Program-made: the position numbers and the translations under genes
Assembly: GCF_902810445.1 (NCBI RefSeq)
Contig: NZ_LR778175.1
Location: 686,001-750,000, forward strand
DNA length: 64,000 bases
DNA from: Candidatus Nitrosacidococcus tergens
GTDB lineage: Bacteria > Pseudomonadota > Gammaproteobacteria > Nitrosococcales > Nitrosococcaceae
Direction: 5' to 3'
Part shown: positions 9,055 through 16,999 of the stretch, in pieces
How the letters are laid out: each line of letters opens with the position of its first letter
Numbering within the stretch: the first letter of the stretch is position 1
Notes under the pieces: model-generated
Databases searched by the model: none
Seen by the model: the letters and a program-made list of their open reading frames with translations, nothing else
Told to the model about the DNA's origin: nothing

Positions 9055-9273
9055 ACAGAATTGTATCAGCAAGAGTTACTATCACTACCAGCCCAAGTTA
9101 TCATTATCATAGGAAAACGAGATCATTGCCGACAGATTGGTGCGTTTGACCACAGCTCAACGCAACTGAATCTTTAGGCTCTGCTTTGTATACCTACACA
9201 ACATCAAGAGATTCACATGAAATCGCAAACGGATATACCGCATCTCATGGTGATCAGACTAGAAGAAGTATAA
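9055..9273 (+). pseudogene. decayed coding fragment of unknown family
   Basis: In one frame the sequence reads ELYQQELLSLPAQVIIIIG, then meets TAG at 9175-9177, then continues to HLMVIRLEEV and a TAA at 9271. It looks protein-like on both sides of the stop. The first part faintly recalls uracil-DNA-glycosylase-type folds, but this is weak. The final residues recur in a similar sequence at 10257-10291 after the regulator gene. It may be a host gene broken by the adjacent IS21 relic. Confidence 0.25.
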
Positions 9274-9275
9274 AG

Positions 9276-9370
9276 CCCTTCAGAAAATATGTAGGGGATT
9301 TTACGGACAGAATTGTGGGGAATTACCTTTACATTTAATCATCGAAGCCTATCCTAGGCTTTATCTTGGT
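9276..9370 (+). repeat. 95-bp direct repeat, copy 1
   Basis: Starts CCCTTCAGAAAATATGTAGG and ends at TTATCTTGGT. It aligns almost without gaps to 10312-10405, with scattered substitutions. It precedes the NarL-type regulator by about 240 bp. Similarity extends upstream to the codons for a common C-terminus (HLxxIxLxxV). It may be a regulatory region carried with a duplicated gene. Confidence 0.7.
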
Positions 9371-9403
9371 CTAGAGTGAACTTGAATTTCAGTCTACCGG
9401 CGG

Positions 9404-9431
9404 AATGATCTGCTTGCTCTAGCAGATCATT
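9404..9431. repeat. perfect 11-bp inverted repeat
   Basis: AATGATCTGCT and AGCAGATCATT are separated by the six bases TGCTCT. It lies about 180 bp upstream of the regulator gene and has no T-run on either side, so it is more likely an operator or RNA hairpin than an intrinsic terminator. The rest of the 9371-9607 gap shows nothing I recognise. Confidence 0.55.
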
Positions 9432-9607
9432 AAATAGCACGGGCGATCCGACTGCATGCGCTAGAGCAACGATTCCGAGTACATCAGTAAGATGCTGTTG
9501 CTGGCACATCACGTTCATTTGCAATCTATTACTAAAAATGGGAGTATTATTGTTGCACCGGCTAGATAATTAATAATTTCATATTGTCTGACTTTAGATG
9601 AGCTATT

Positions 9608-10234
9608 ATGCCGATAAGCATTATACTTGCCGATAAACACGAAATATTCCGTCAAGGTCTAGCTGCTCTTCTAAATGCAACGGAAGGAATCACGGCTCTG
9701 GCACAAGCTGACAACGGTCTAGATGCATGGTATCTCATTCAGAAATACAAGCCCGATATAGCTATTGTTGAGATCTGTATGCCAAAAATGACTGGCATTG
9801 AAGTCGCCTGCAAAACGATTATGGCTGGTCTTGCTACGCAAATCATTCTGCTCACTGCTCAAGAGGACCCTAGTGTTGCCATTTATGCTCAAGAAGCAGG
9901 TGTTTCAGGCTACGTCCTCAAGAACGATAATTTCAAAAATTTGTTGACCGCTTTACAGATCATAAACACCGGCAGCATCTTCATATCTTCCGATATCTGC
10001 TCCAAGCTTCGCCAACTGAAGCATCAAAAAAAGACTGCCGCAACACCCTCGCCGAAGGAACAGGAGGTAATTCGTTTGATCGCCTTGGGAAAAAGCAGCA
10101 AAGAAATTGCCCGACATATGAATATCAGTCCGCGAACAGTGGATACTTATCGTGACCGACTGATGAACAAGATCCAAGCACATTCCGTGGCTGACGTGGT
10201 GCGTTATGCAGTTCGTGTAGGGATAGTTGAGTAA
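9608..10234 (+). CDS. NarL/FixJ-type regulator with atypical receiver domain
   Basis: 208 residues: receiver domain about 1-120 and LuxR-type helix-turn-helix about 145-205 (SPKEQEVIRLIALGKSSKEIARHM, SPRTVDTYRDRLMNKI). The usual phospho-acceptor Asp is replaced by Glu55 (DIAIVEICMP), and the second residue of the acidic pair is Lys10 (ADKHEIF), while the conserved Thr (LLTAQED) and Lys (YVLKND) remain. The protein is therefore probably not switched by ordinary phosphorylation, and Glu may mimic the active state. No histidine kinase is adjacent. By eye its base composition is more GC-rich than neighbouring housekeeping genes, consistent with transfer. Confidence 0.85.
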   Translation: MPISIILADKHEIFRQGLAALLNATEGITALAQADNGLDAWYLIQKYKPDIAIVEICMPKMTGIEVACKTIMAGLATQIILLTAQEDPSVAIYAQEAGVSGYVLKNDNFKNLLTALQIINTGSIFISSDICSKLRQLKHQKKTAATPSPKEQEVIRLIALGKSSKEIARHMNISPRTVDTYRDRLMNKIQAHSVADVVRYAVRVGIVE

Positions 10235-10311
10235 GCATGGCAAGAACTCTGATCGCTGCATCTCACAGCAATCAAACTAAAAGTATAAATCTCTTCCTGA
10301 AAGTTATAGAT

Positions 10312-10405
10312 CCCTTCAGAAAATATGTAGGGTGTTTTACGGATAGGGTTGTGGGAGATTGCCTCTATATCTGGTTATCGATATTTATCATAGATTTATC
10401 TTAGT
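10312..10405 (+). repeat. 95-bp direct repeat, copy 2
   Basis: Diverged second copy of the element at 9276-9370, sharing CCCTTCAGAAAATATGTAGG and the following TTTTACGGA block. This copy ends 44 bp before the start of the 52-residue peptide gene, so each copy sits upstream of a gene. Promoter or regulatory function is inferred. Confidence 0.7.
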
Positions 10406-10449
10406 ACAACATACACATAGTCGTTTATGAATAGTTAAGAGGGAATCCC

Positions 10450-10608
10450 ATGAATTTTGTAATAGTGGAAAGAAACCAAAAAAATGTACCAAATTCAACA
10501 CAGCTTGAAGCTGCGATGCATGTTGTAGGTGGCAGTGAAATACAGATTAGAGGTACTGATGCTTGTAGAAAAGTGAAATATACTGGGTCAGTCAACCATA
10601 ATAACTAG
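10450..10608 (+). CDS. 52-residue peptide with a double-glycine motif
   Basis: Begins MNFVIVERNQKNVPNSTQ and continues LEAAMHVVGG, then a polar 24-residue tail with a single Cys. A GAGGG element lies 6 bp before the ATG. The position of VVGG after an amphipathic stretch resembles double-glycine leader peptides of exported or modified peptides. No modification enzyme or peptidase-containing transporter is nearby, so this is only a hypothesis. It precedes the 311-residue gene on the same strand. Confidence 0.4.
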   Translation: MNFVIVERNQKNVPNSTQLEAAMHVVGGSEIQIRGTDACRKVKYTGSVNHNN

Positions 10609-10702
10609 CATTTTTACTCTTTAAATTAGGAGGAGAATAAATTAATCATCAAGAATTAAGGAAAAATAAAAGATTTCTGATTTATTGCTTAGGAGATTCG
10701 TT

Positions 10703-10741
10703 ATGTCTAAAGTATTAGGAGCCAAAAATGAAAACGGTTAA
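10703..10741 (+). other. 12-codon mini-ORF overlapping the next gene start
   Basis: ATG at 10703 follows TAGGAG with good spacing and encodes MSKVLGAKNENG before TAA at 10739-10741. The stop overlaps the start region of the 311-residue gene at 10728 in another frame. Both have their own AGGAG. It could be a leader that couples translation, or a leftover of an earlier start. Confidence 0.25.
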
Positions 10742-11663
10742 ATTTAATGTTAAAAATAATTTACCAACCCAAACAACTAATCATGTGCTTGTATTCTTAA
10801 AACCTGTCCAGCCTCAATCTGATTACCAATATTTTGCTTGGCAAGATTTAAATCCTTCACAAGGTTATATAATACCCTTTGATTTTTCAATAGATATTTC
10901 TGTTGCAGTTGGTGATATCAATGGTGGTTTGGGATCGCCAACATCTATAAATCCTGGCCAGTGCTTTACAGCGATTAACCCTAATGGTCAAACGCCCAAA
11001 ATTGATAACATAGATATAAATAATGTTAAACCAGAACAAGCTGGTATTGTCAATGGATGCAATACACCAGACACTCGAATTGTTTTAGTTTGGAGTAACA
11101 GAGGTAATAGGGTTATAACAGTTGGTAAAGGAGCAAATGATATTATAAATGTTGGTAAAATCGTTACATTTGAGCTTGAACCATCTCTATATTTTATGGC
11201 TGCTGATCCAACTATCACCGGCCCCAATTTCACGCTACAGGACTATTCGGATACTACAGAGTATAAGCTTAACGTAGGAGATAGTGAAGTCGATGTATCA
11301 TGGACGCGTGGTACTGATTCGGGTAAAGATGAATTTATATTCACTCGTAAATCTGCCATCCAATCAGTGAATATTCTGGACTATGCACATTCTGTGCAAA
11401 ATAACCTAACCGATTTCAATCTCACTGGAATCAGTGTCAAAGACTGGGCCGGCAATACCATTTTTGCAACTGCCCCGAGAGGCAAATACTCAAAAAATAA
11501 TGGCCTAGAACAAGTCATTACGGAAGGGGCAAATGTTTTGAATTCTCTCCAAGAAGGTCAGCGTTATTTAGTTTATTCAAATCAACTTCCAGCAATGGGT
11601 GTTATTTATAATGGTCAAATACCACAGAATGGATATTTTGATCTCTGGTTTGTGTCCCAGTAG
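10728..11663 (+). CDS. conserved-type protein of unknown function, paralogue of the gene at 13758
   Basis: 311 residues, no signal peptide, no membrane helix, rich in Asn, Ile, Thr and Val as in beta-sandwich proteins. ATG 10728 follows TAGGAG. The N-terminus (TVKFNVKNNLP, then VFLKPVQ, then YFAWQDL) can be aligned with the protein at 13758-14483 (TYTLRINM, then AFKAVQ, then LVWFRTNIYL). This pattern is reminiscent of small secreted or surface proteins sometimes called RhiA-like, but I cannot confirm that. The second half, from about residue 170, has no counterpart in the shorter protein. Its neighbours suggest a link with the patatin phospholipase. Confidence 0.55.
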   Translation: MKTVKFNVKNNLPTQTTNHVLVFLKPVQPQSDYQYFAWQDLNPSQGYIIPFDFSIDISVAVGDINGGLGSPTSINPGQCFTAINPNGQTPKIDNIDINNVKPEQAGIVNGCNTPDTRIVLVWSNRGNRVITVGKGANDIINVGKIVTFELEPSLYFMAADPTITGPNFTLQDYSDTTEYKLNVGDSEVDVSWTRGTDSGKDEFIFTRKSAIQSVNILDYAHSVQNNLTDFNLTGISVKDWAGNTIFATAPRGKYSKNNGLEQVITEGANVLNSLQEGQRYLVYSNQLPAMGVIYNGQIPQNGYFDLWFVSQ

Positions 11664-11674
11664 TAATTGTTTTA

Positions 11675-11712
11675 AAGGTAACTAGTGTAACCGTATTTGT
11701 ACTAGTTACCTT
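11675..11712. terminator. inverted repeat after the 311-residue gene, possible terminator
   Basis: AAGGTAACTAGT and ACTAGTTACCTT form a perfect 12-bp stem around a 14-base loop, starting 12 bp after the stop codon. There is no T-run after the stem, so it would be a weak intrinsic terminator or an RNA-stabilising hairpin. Confidence 0.45.
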
Positions 11713-11856
11713 GGTCACCTCTAAAATAATTAATTACTAAGTTTAATATGATAAAGCTTTATCAAACGATTACTTGCTCATGTAGTTTTAACCTTATCAC
11801 TGTTTTTATCAACCAGCTAAGTCTATCTTTCGTTGTCTTTTTTTGTTCATAGAAGT

Positions 11857-12003
11857 TTAAATTACGCTTTCATCTTTTAGCTGCTTTCTAAATCTAGATA
11901 AAGTTGATTTAAGTATACTCAATTCTTCGCATGCTTCCTTAGCACTAACTCCCTCTTCGCCACAATCAGCAATCAAGCTAATCAGTCCACTGCTTGTCGC
12001 TCT
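11857..12003 (-). pseudogene. relic of an IclR-type helix-turn-helix domain
   Basis: Reading the minus strand from about 12003 gives RATSSGLISLIADCGEEG, then SAKEACEELSILKSTLSRFRKQL, ending at a stop at 11857-11859. The pattern (serine/alanine-rich start, GEEG turn, KSTLSRF recognition helix) matches the N-terminal winged helix of IclR regulators. No start codon or effector domain remains, and a TAG lies just upstream. The rest of 11713-12417 shows nothing I can name. Confidence 0.35.
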
Positions 12004-12417
12004 CTAAAACACTATAATAGCCTAATCTTGCCGTAAGGGGGACTGGGTTCTATATCTACACCATAGAAGTGACAGCTTTTAGTAAAATCAACTCAAAACC
12101 TACAGCCTTCTGCAGAATAAATGAGGGTAAATTTACTTTGTTAATTGCTCTTTTTTCCTATTTCTTAATTTTTTCCTTTTTAATAATTTTAGGCAGTCTG
12201 TATCCCTTTATTAATCGGAGTTTAAGCTATTTAAATATGAGAACAATAAAATTCTCATATTTATAGCTATAGATTACCTTTTATGGATAATAAACAAATA
12301 GTAAAAGCTATGCTACCGTAACTATAGTGAATTTTAGTGATTAACTAACATATACCTATTATGTTATTTGTATTTGCTTCAAATGCTTTTTTTTGCATGG
12401 AGGAATTTTAATCTATT

Positions 12418-13438
12418 TTATCTACACCATTTGTTTATCATATCTTTAGCAGCACACCATTCTGGCGATTTTTTTGCTGACTTAATTGCCTCATTCATTA
12501 CTGTGTAATCAGCTGGGGAATAGGAATCAATTGGAACTTCTTGACTCATCACTGGGTTAATTCGCACCAATGAGTCGCCCAGAAGCCCCTCTGCGATCCG
12601 AGTGATGTTCGATGACGAAAGATTAAACATTGCGTTTAGAAGCGCCATTGCTGGTACATCTTTATCCTTGCAAGGATACATCCAAGTGCTCGTTCCCCAT
12701 GTCTTTGGTTTAGGGATTGCTGAAGGTGGAATTCCCATAGGCGACAATCCAGTGCCGAACGAGATTACTTCGACCTCTGAGTATCCAGCCACTAACTGCC
12801 CTTGCTGAGCGAGTTCAATACTATTTAGAATTGGGTTGTTGGCAAAGATGCCACCATCGGCAAAAAACCCCATCCCTGGCACCTCGTACGGGGGAAAATA
12901 AGCCGGTGCAGCTGAAGTAGCAAGGCAAGCGTCAATAAGCTTAACCTTACTGTAGTTTTCTGGTCCTTGATTACTGAACATTACCAGCTTCCACTGTACG
13001 GGCGAGGCGGTAAGATCATCCAGTTGTGCTGTGATTGCCATCACCATCTTATCTCTCGGTAGATCACCGAAAGTGCGGTTACCAATATGCGAGGTCATAA
13101 TTTTCGTCAGCCCGTCAGCTGTATAGCTGCAGCAAAAAACACCAGGTTCAGCACCACTAACCGATGTTGCCTCTTCTCCTCGCTCACTCCAGCAATCAGC
13201 CCAAGTGACCTTAGTGAAGATGTCAGCAGCTTGGATAGCATAGATGTTCCGCACTTCTTTAATGTCAACGCCTGCACCCAAAGCAATCGAAATCAGCCCC
13301 CCCGGTTGAAGTTCCTGCAAACCCATCGGCCAACCTCAACAGGTTTCCATGAGTCTCTTTGTTAAGTTCCAAGATCAAAGATGAAGTGATATAGCCTCTA
13401 ATACCTCCCCCATCACATGTAATAAGCTTGAAGGTCAT
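12418..13438 (-). pseudogene. patatin-like phospholipase, frameshifted in a 7-G tract
   Basis: From ATG 13438 the frame reads MTFKLITCDGGGIRGYITSS, then AGTSTGG, giving the oxyanion motif DGGGIRG and the nucleophile Ser44 in GTSTG. It then meets seven consecutive G (C at 13297-13303 on the plus strand), after which the rest of the protein, LISIALGAGVD through FADGGIFANNP and the C-terminus, is in a frame one base off. Removing one G gives a continuous 339-residue patatin with the Ser-Asp dyad. Patatins hydrolyse lipid acyl chains; bacterial forms act as toxins, housekeeping lipases or defence effectors. Disruption could be real, phase-variable or a base-call error. Confidence 0.8.
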
Positions 13439-13655
13439 AAAAAATTTTGTATCCTAATTAATTACCTTAGATTATAGAAAAATTAATTCTCTTTTTACCT
13501 TTTTTATTGGCAGCTAATTAATAATGTTTGCCTACTCTAAAAGGTTAAATAGTTTGAATTAACCCCCTGCAATATACGATATATTCCCATACCACCCACT
13601 AGCACCTTGCTGGAAACCATTTGGCAAAATTTGTGAGTAACCGCTTAGAAAAGCA

Positions 13656-13708
13656 CTCGCTTGCAACAAGAGTGAAATCCAAAAAAATATCCCCTTGCTG
13701 CAAGCGAG
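13656..13708. terminator. 15-bp inverted repeat downstream of the 241-residue gene
   Basis: CTCGCTTGCAACAAG and CTTGCTGCAAGCGAG pair with one mismatch across a 23-base loop. It lies about 50 bp beyond the 3' end of the minus-strand gene at 13758, and a TGCTTTTCT stretch follows on that strand, so a terminator is plausible. The remainder of 13439-13757 holds no recognisable gene. Confidence 0.4.
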
Positions 13709-13757
13709 GAATCAAGCTCAGAAGAATTTAGATCACGATTCTGATCCTATAGAGCAG

Positions 13758-14483
13758 CTATGATATGCTCCTCCAATAATTCACTCTGTCCTCCAATACC
13801 ACACTCCGTTCGATGAGCAATGATTGCAATTCGTCGCCAGGCAGAACAGTTTCACCCCAAATAGCCTTACCCCAAGACCAGCCATTATTGATCTCGTATT
13901 GTACTTCACGCTCAGTTTCTTTACCAAAATTAAACAAACCACTAGGACTGAAAGCTTTATAAGTGACTGATCCTGCCACTTTGCTCTCAGCGGAGAACAT
14001 CACCAGCACCTTTTGTATGGGCGCCATGGTAATGAGATGGCCTGCACCATACAAAGGAAGTGCACATAGGGGTGAAGCTTTGTCACCAACCATTTGAGAG
14101 ATGCCGCTGGTGAACTCGGTACCTATGACATTATTCCGAACACTTATTGTCTCAGGTACCCCTCTTCCCACTACATCTCCGGTTCCAGCTTCAGAGTTGA
14201 CAACAAGAATCTGGCCAAAATCTATATTATATGCCGTACTGGCACTAACTGTGCCATTGGGTATCAGAGAGTCCCTTGAGGTATACGCCTGATACTGCTC
14301 GGTCCATTTAATTTTGGTCGTTTTCAAATAAATATTTGTTCTGAACCAAACTAAGGGAGCTGCAGTTTTATCTATTGAACTCGCTTGAACCGCTTTAAAA
14401 GCATGTAGGTAATAAAGGCCAGCCTTCAGTTTATCAACCGTATCTCTGTCCATGTTAATCCTTAGAGTATATGTCGTGGCCAA
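13758..14483 (-). CDS. protein of unknown function, paralogue of the gene at 10728
   Basis: 241 residues from TTG 14483. Tryptophan- and tyrosine-rich with alternating hydrophobic residues, no signal peptide or membrane helix: a predicted beta-rich protein. Segments AFKAVQ, LVWFRTNIYL, VLVMFS and EVQYEINNGW are distinctive. The frame stays open upstream to 14594 but that extension contains no ATG or GTG, so the true start is uncertain and the 5' end may be damaged. It is transcribed toward the patatin gene, 320 bp away, and the two may have been one operon. Confidence 0.5.
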   Translation of the reverse strand: MATTYTLRINMDRDTVDKLKAGLYYLHAFKAVQASSIDKTAAPLVWFRTNIYLKTTKIKWTEQYQAYTSRDSLIPNGTVSASTAYNIDFGQILVVNSEAGTGDVVGRGVPETISVRNNVIGTEFTSGISQMVGDKASPLCALPLYGAGHLITMAPIQKVLVMFSAESKVAGSVTYKAFSPSGLFNFGKETEREVQYEINNGWSWGKAIWGETVLPGDELQSLLIERSVVLEDRVNYWRSIS

Positions 14484-14967
14484 TATTGTGCGTTCCGATT
14501 TAGATAACTCTACCGATTCATCTGACCAAGTAAAATTCCAACTTAACTGATTACCGCCTGCAGTTGTTGCTAGTTCATTTTGAAATTTATTATGCTACTA
14601 ATTATTTCTTCTTCTGAGAAAGCTAAACCACAAAGTTAAGTAATAAAAGAAATACATTAAGGAGCTCTTTTTTAACTGCTACTCTTTTTCTCTAGGGTAA
14701 AAACTAAAACTAGTTTAAGAAATGATTATTTTTACAAGACGGCTAAGGTCTCTAATAATCTAGATGTAATTAACTAAAATTTAATATCGTTTTTTAAGTA
14801 AAAAGGCTTATTTTTTCCTTTTAAAATCTTTTATTTTATTTTAAGTGCTTTTAAGCATTGATAAGTAAAGGCATTATAAAGATGTTTGTAAGAATTTATT
14901 TACTAGGCAATTTAGTTATAAAAGACTAACAGCGAAGGGAAATATCAAAGTTGCTAACAGTAGATGA

Positions 14968-15231
14968 GTAAGTGAGATTAGCTGCACCGATAAAGAAGCT
15001 ACCATAGAGTTCATTTTCGCTCCCTCGCCCTCGGTTATCTCTCTAATTACAAAGCTCGAGAAACACTTCACCAGCTACGGATTGAATCAGGTAAGCAGTC
15101 TTTCTAGTACCTATGCTGTACGTCTATATGAGCTGATCATTGCTTAGAAAAGTACAGAGAAAGTATCGATTAAGCTAGCCAAAAAACCAAAAGCACTTGC
15201 TAAGCAGCAAACTAAACTCAATTACTATTAA
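14968..15231 (+). pseudogene. relic of a Rep_3 family plasmid replication initiator (copy A)
   Basis: The open frame reads ATIEFIFAPSPSVISL, then LEKHFTSYGLNQVSSLSSTY, then AVRLYELIIA before TAG at 15145, and continues with a lysine-rich tail to TAA ending 15231. The FTSY...SSTYAVRLYEL signature is typical of the join between the two winged-helix domains of Rep_3 initiators, which bind iterons and start plasmid replication. Only the middle of the protein is left. The stretch 14595-14967 shows nothing recognisable. Confidence 0.7.
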
Positions 15232-15361
15232 TAAAATATATAGCCGCAGCCAGTTGGCTAAAATAAAAACTTTGCTCTAAAACGTTGGGGCATTTAGAAG
15301 GGATTAAACTGCTTTTGGAGGAATTATTTAGATTAACAAGGGGATATAATCATGTCAATCT

Positions 15362-16049
15362 TTACTTGATCACTGCCTTTAACTTGGCTATCTGTTCTTT
15401 TCCTTTGCTTCTCTGTTCTTTGGTTAGGAGCTGGCTGGCTTTGTAGAATTCTTTAGGCTGGGCTTTTACCTTATTATTATTCTTACCTTCGAAAATAAAC
15501 TCAATAGAGGCTATCTTACGGCCTTTCTTAATGGGCTTATAAGTAGCTTTCAATGGGCTATGTTCATTAATCTGCTTTATAGATACCTCCAATACAAACC
15601 GTCTAAAATTAGCAAATAATGGATACTTCTTTTCCAATTGGAGCATAGTACGTAAGCTAGCTAGTTCTATAGTACGATTTCCTATATTCCTATACTGAGC
15701 TAATAAATAGTTCATAGATACGGATAGCATAAACACTGCTGATATTAGCTATATCTGATAGAGCATATTTAGTAAATTCTCTCTTTAGAGTTGTACCTCT
15801 TGCACCCAGCGCATTTTAATAGACCTGCCATAGAGTTTTAATATCGTCCTTTAAATCTCTATACGCTGTCTTTTCATGTATTCCTAGCTTTTGTAAATCC
15901 TCAACACTAACTAAATACAGTTCATTATCAGTAATAGGCTGGTTTTTACGTATCTTGCTAATAGCAATCAATATAATCCGCTGTTCAATAATACTTAGGC
16001 TATAAGAGGCTTCTGTAACCCTATTAGCTTTTACTATCTTACTTGTGAT
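15362..16049 (-). pseudogene. relic of a Rep_3 family plasmid replication initiator (copy B)
   Basis: From 16049 the minus strand reads KIVKANRVTEASYSLSIIEQ, then AYRDLKDDIKTLWQVY and TAA, then FTKYALSDIANISSVYAIRI. A frameshift near 15700 leads into YLLAQYRNIGNRTIELASL, KYPLFANFRRFVLEV, KQINEHSPLKATYKPIKKGR and a lysine-rich end. This is nearly a whole Rep_3 initiator with no start codon, one stop, one frameshift and an internal deletion of roughly 40 residues. The last 124 codons form an intact ORF at 15362-15736, which alone would be only the second winged helix. Confidence 0.75.
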
Positions 16050-16197
16050 TTATATTGATTCTTATAAGTAAACATTATTAGCCAATTATCACTGATAGGC
16101 CAAATAGTATAAAACAGAATATAAGACCAATTATAGTTGTTATTATTCCGTTACTTTTCATCTCTTTAATTGACAAATGATCCACTATTATCTCCAT

Positions 16198-16434
16198 TTA
16201 CCAAGCATGCCATTTAAGTGTTGTATTTAAAGCCTCTTGTGCTTTTTTTCGAAATAGGATTTTAAGTCTTATATCCTGCGTTTCTTCCGCAAGCTCTAGA
16301 TAGCGCTGATAGATACTAATAAAAGTCTCTGCATTACTCCTGCGAGTTTGCAGATATTGAATGAGTTTTTCTAAGATCTGGATTGATTTCCAGTTGGTAT
16401 TTTTTCTTAGGGTTATATTTTTAAAATCATTCAT
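16198..16434 (-). CDS. small helical protein of unknown function
   Basis: 78 residues, strongly charged and predicted helical: LEKLIQYLQTRRSNAETF, YQRYLELAEET and FRKKAQEAL. The ATG at 16434 follows AGGAAAGGA with good spacing, which supports translation. The YxRYLELAEE segment loosely recalls the DUF4167 C-terminal helices, but not strongly. It sits beside the Rep_3 relic and may be a plasmid-borne passenger. The 16435-16999 gap is very AT-rich and shows only a short CGTCA/TGACG inverted repeat near 16770. Confidence 0.5.
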   Translation of the reverse strand: MNDFKNITLRKNTNWKSIQILEKLIQYLQTRRSNAETFISIYQRYLELAEETQDIRLKILFRKKAQEALNTTLKWHAW

Positions 16435-16999
16435 GTTTTTTCCTTTCCTTATATAAAATGGTTTTAGGGTTATTTTTATATTTATAATCTAAAAATTATT
16501 CAAAAATAGTATGTTACAGAAAGAAAATTTCAATAATGTCATCAAAAAATCTCTTCCTTTAAAATTTAAATAAGCAAAAAATATACCAAAATGTATAAAT
16601 GGTGCAGATTTATTAAAATTCAATCTATGATAGATCGAATAAACATATTCATTTATCTGTTTATATTAAAAATTAATTTTTTATAAAAATTAATCTACTT
16701 TTTAATCTACTTTTGCGCTAGAAGAAGCTATTAGGGTTATTTGCTCTAGATGATAGTTTTTTAGCTAAGGAGCGTCATTATTAGTGACGTTATTTTGAAT
16801 GATAATATTTAACTGCTTTTAACACTAAGATTATATGAATAATTATCATCTATAATTTATGACAAAATGTGATTATTTATAATTTTATATTGTTAATCTA
16901 GGCTTTTATTAGTTTTGAATTAAGTTATAAAGAGGAAAACCCTGTATACTCAAAGAGTGAAATAGCTAATAAATAATATAATAGCTTCAGTTGGTATCT

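Noticed and set aside
8955..9149. 64-codon ORF in the island
   Set aside because: Its middle (MFDRLLHFRC) is one frame of the decayed istB; it is not an independent gene.
12069..12266. 65-codon ORF with a hydrophobic stretch
   Set aside because: GTG start without ribosome site, AT-rich sequence that gives chance hydrophobic residues, no recognisable family.
13087..13365. ORF antisense to the patatin gene
   Set aside because: Shadow of the patatin reading frame; composition follows the opposite strand.
14094..14292. Two overlapping ORFs antisense to the 241-residue gene
   Set aside because: Both lie wholly within the more convincing minus-strand frame and have no ribosome site.
16680..16730. 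Tandem TAATCTACTTTT as plasmid iterons next to the Rep relic
   Set aside because: Only two short AT-rich copies; iterons are normally several regularly spaced longer units.
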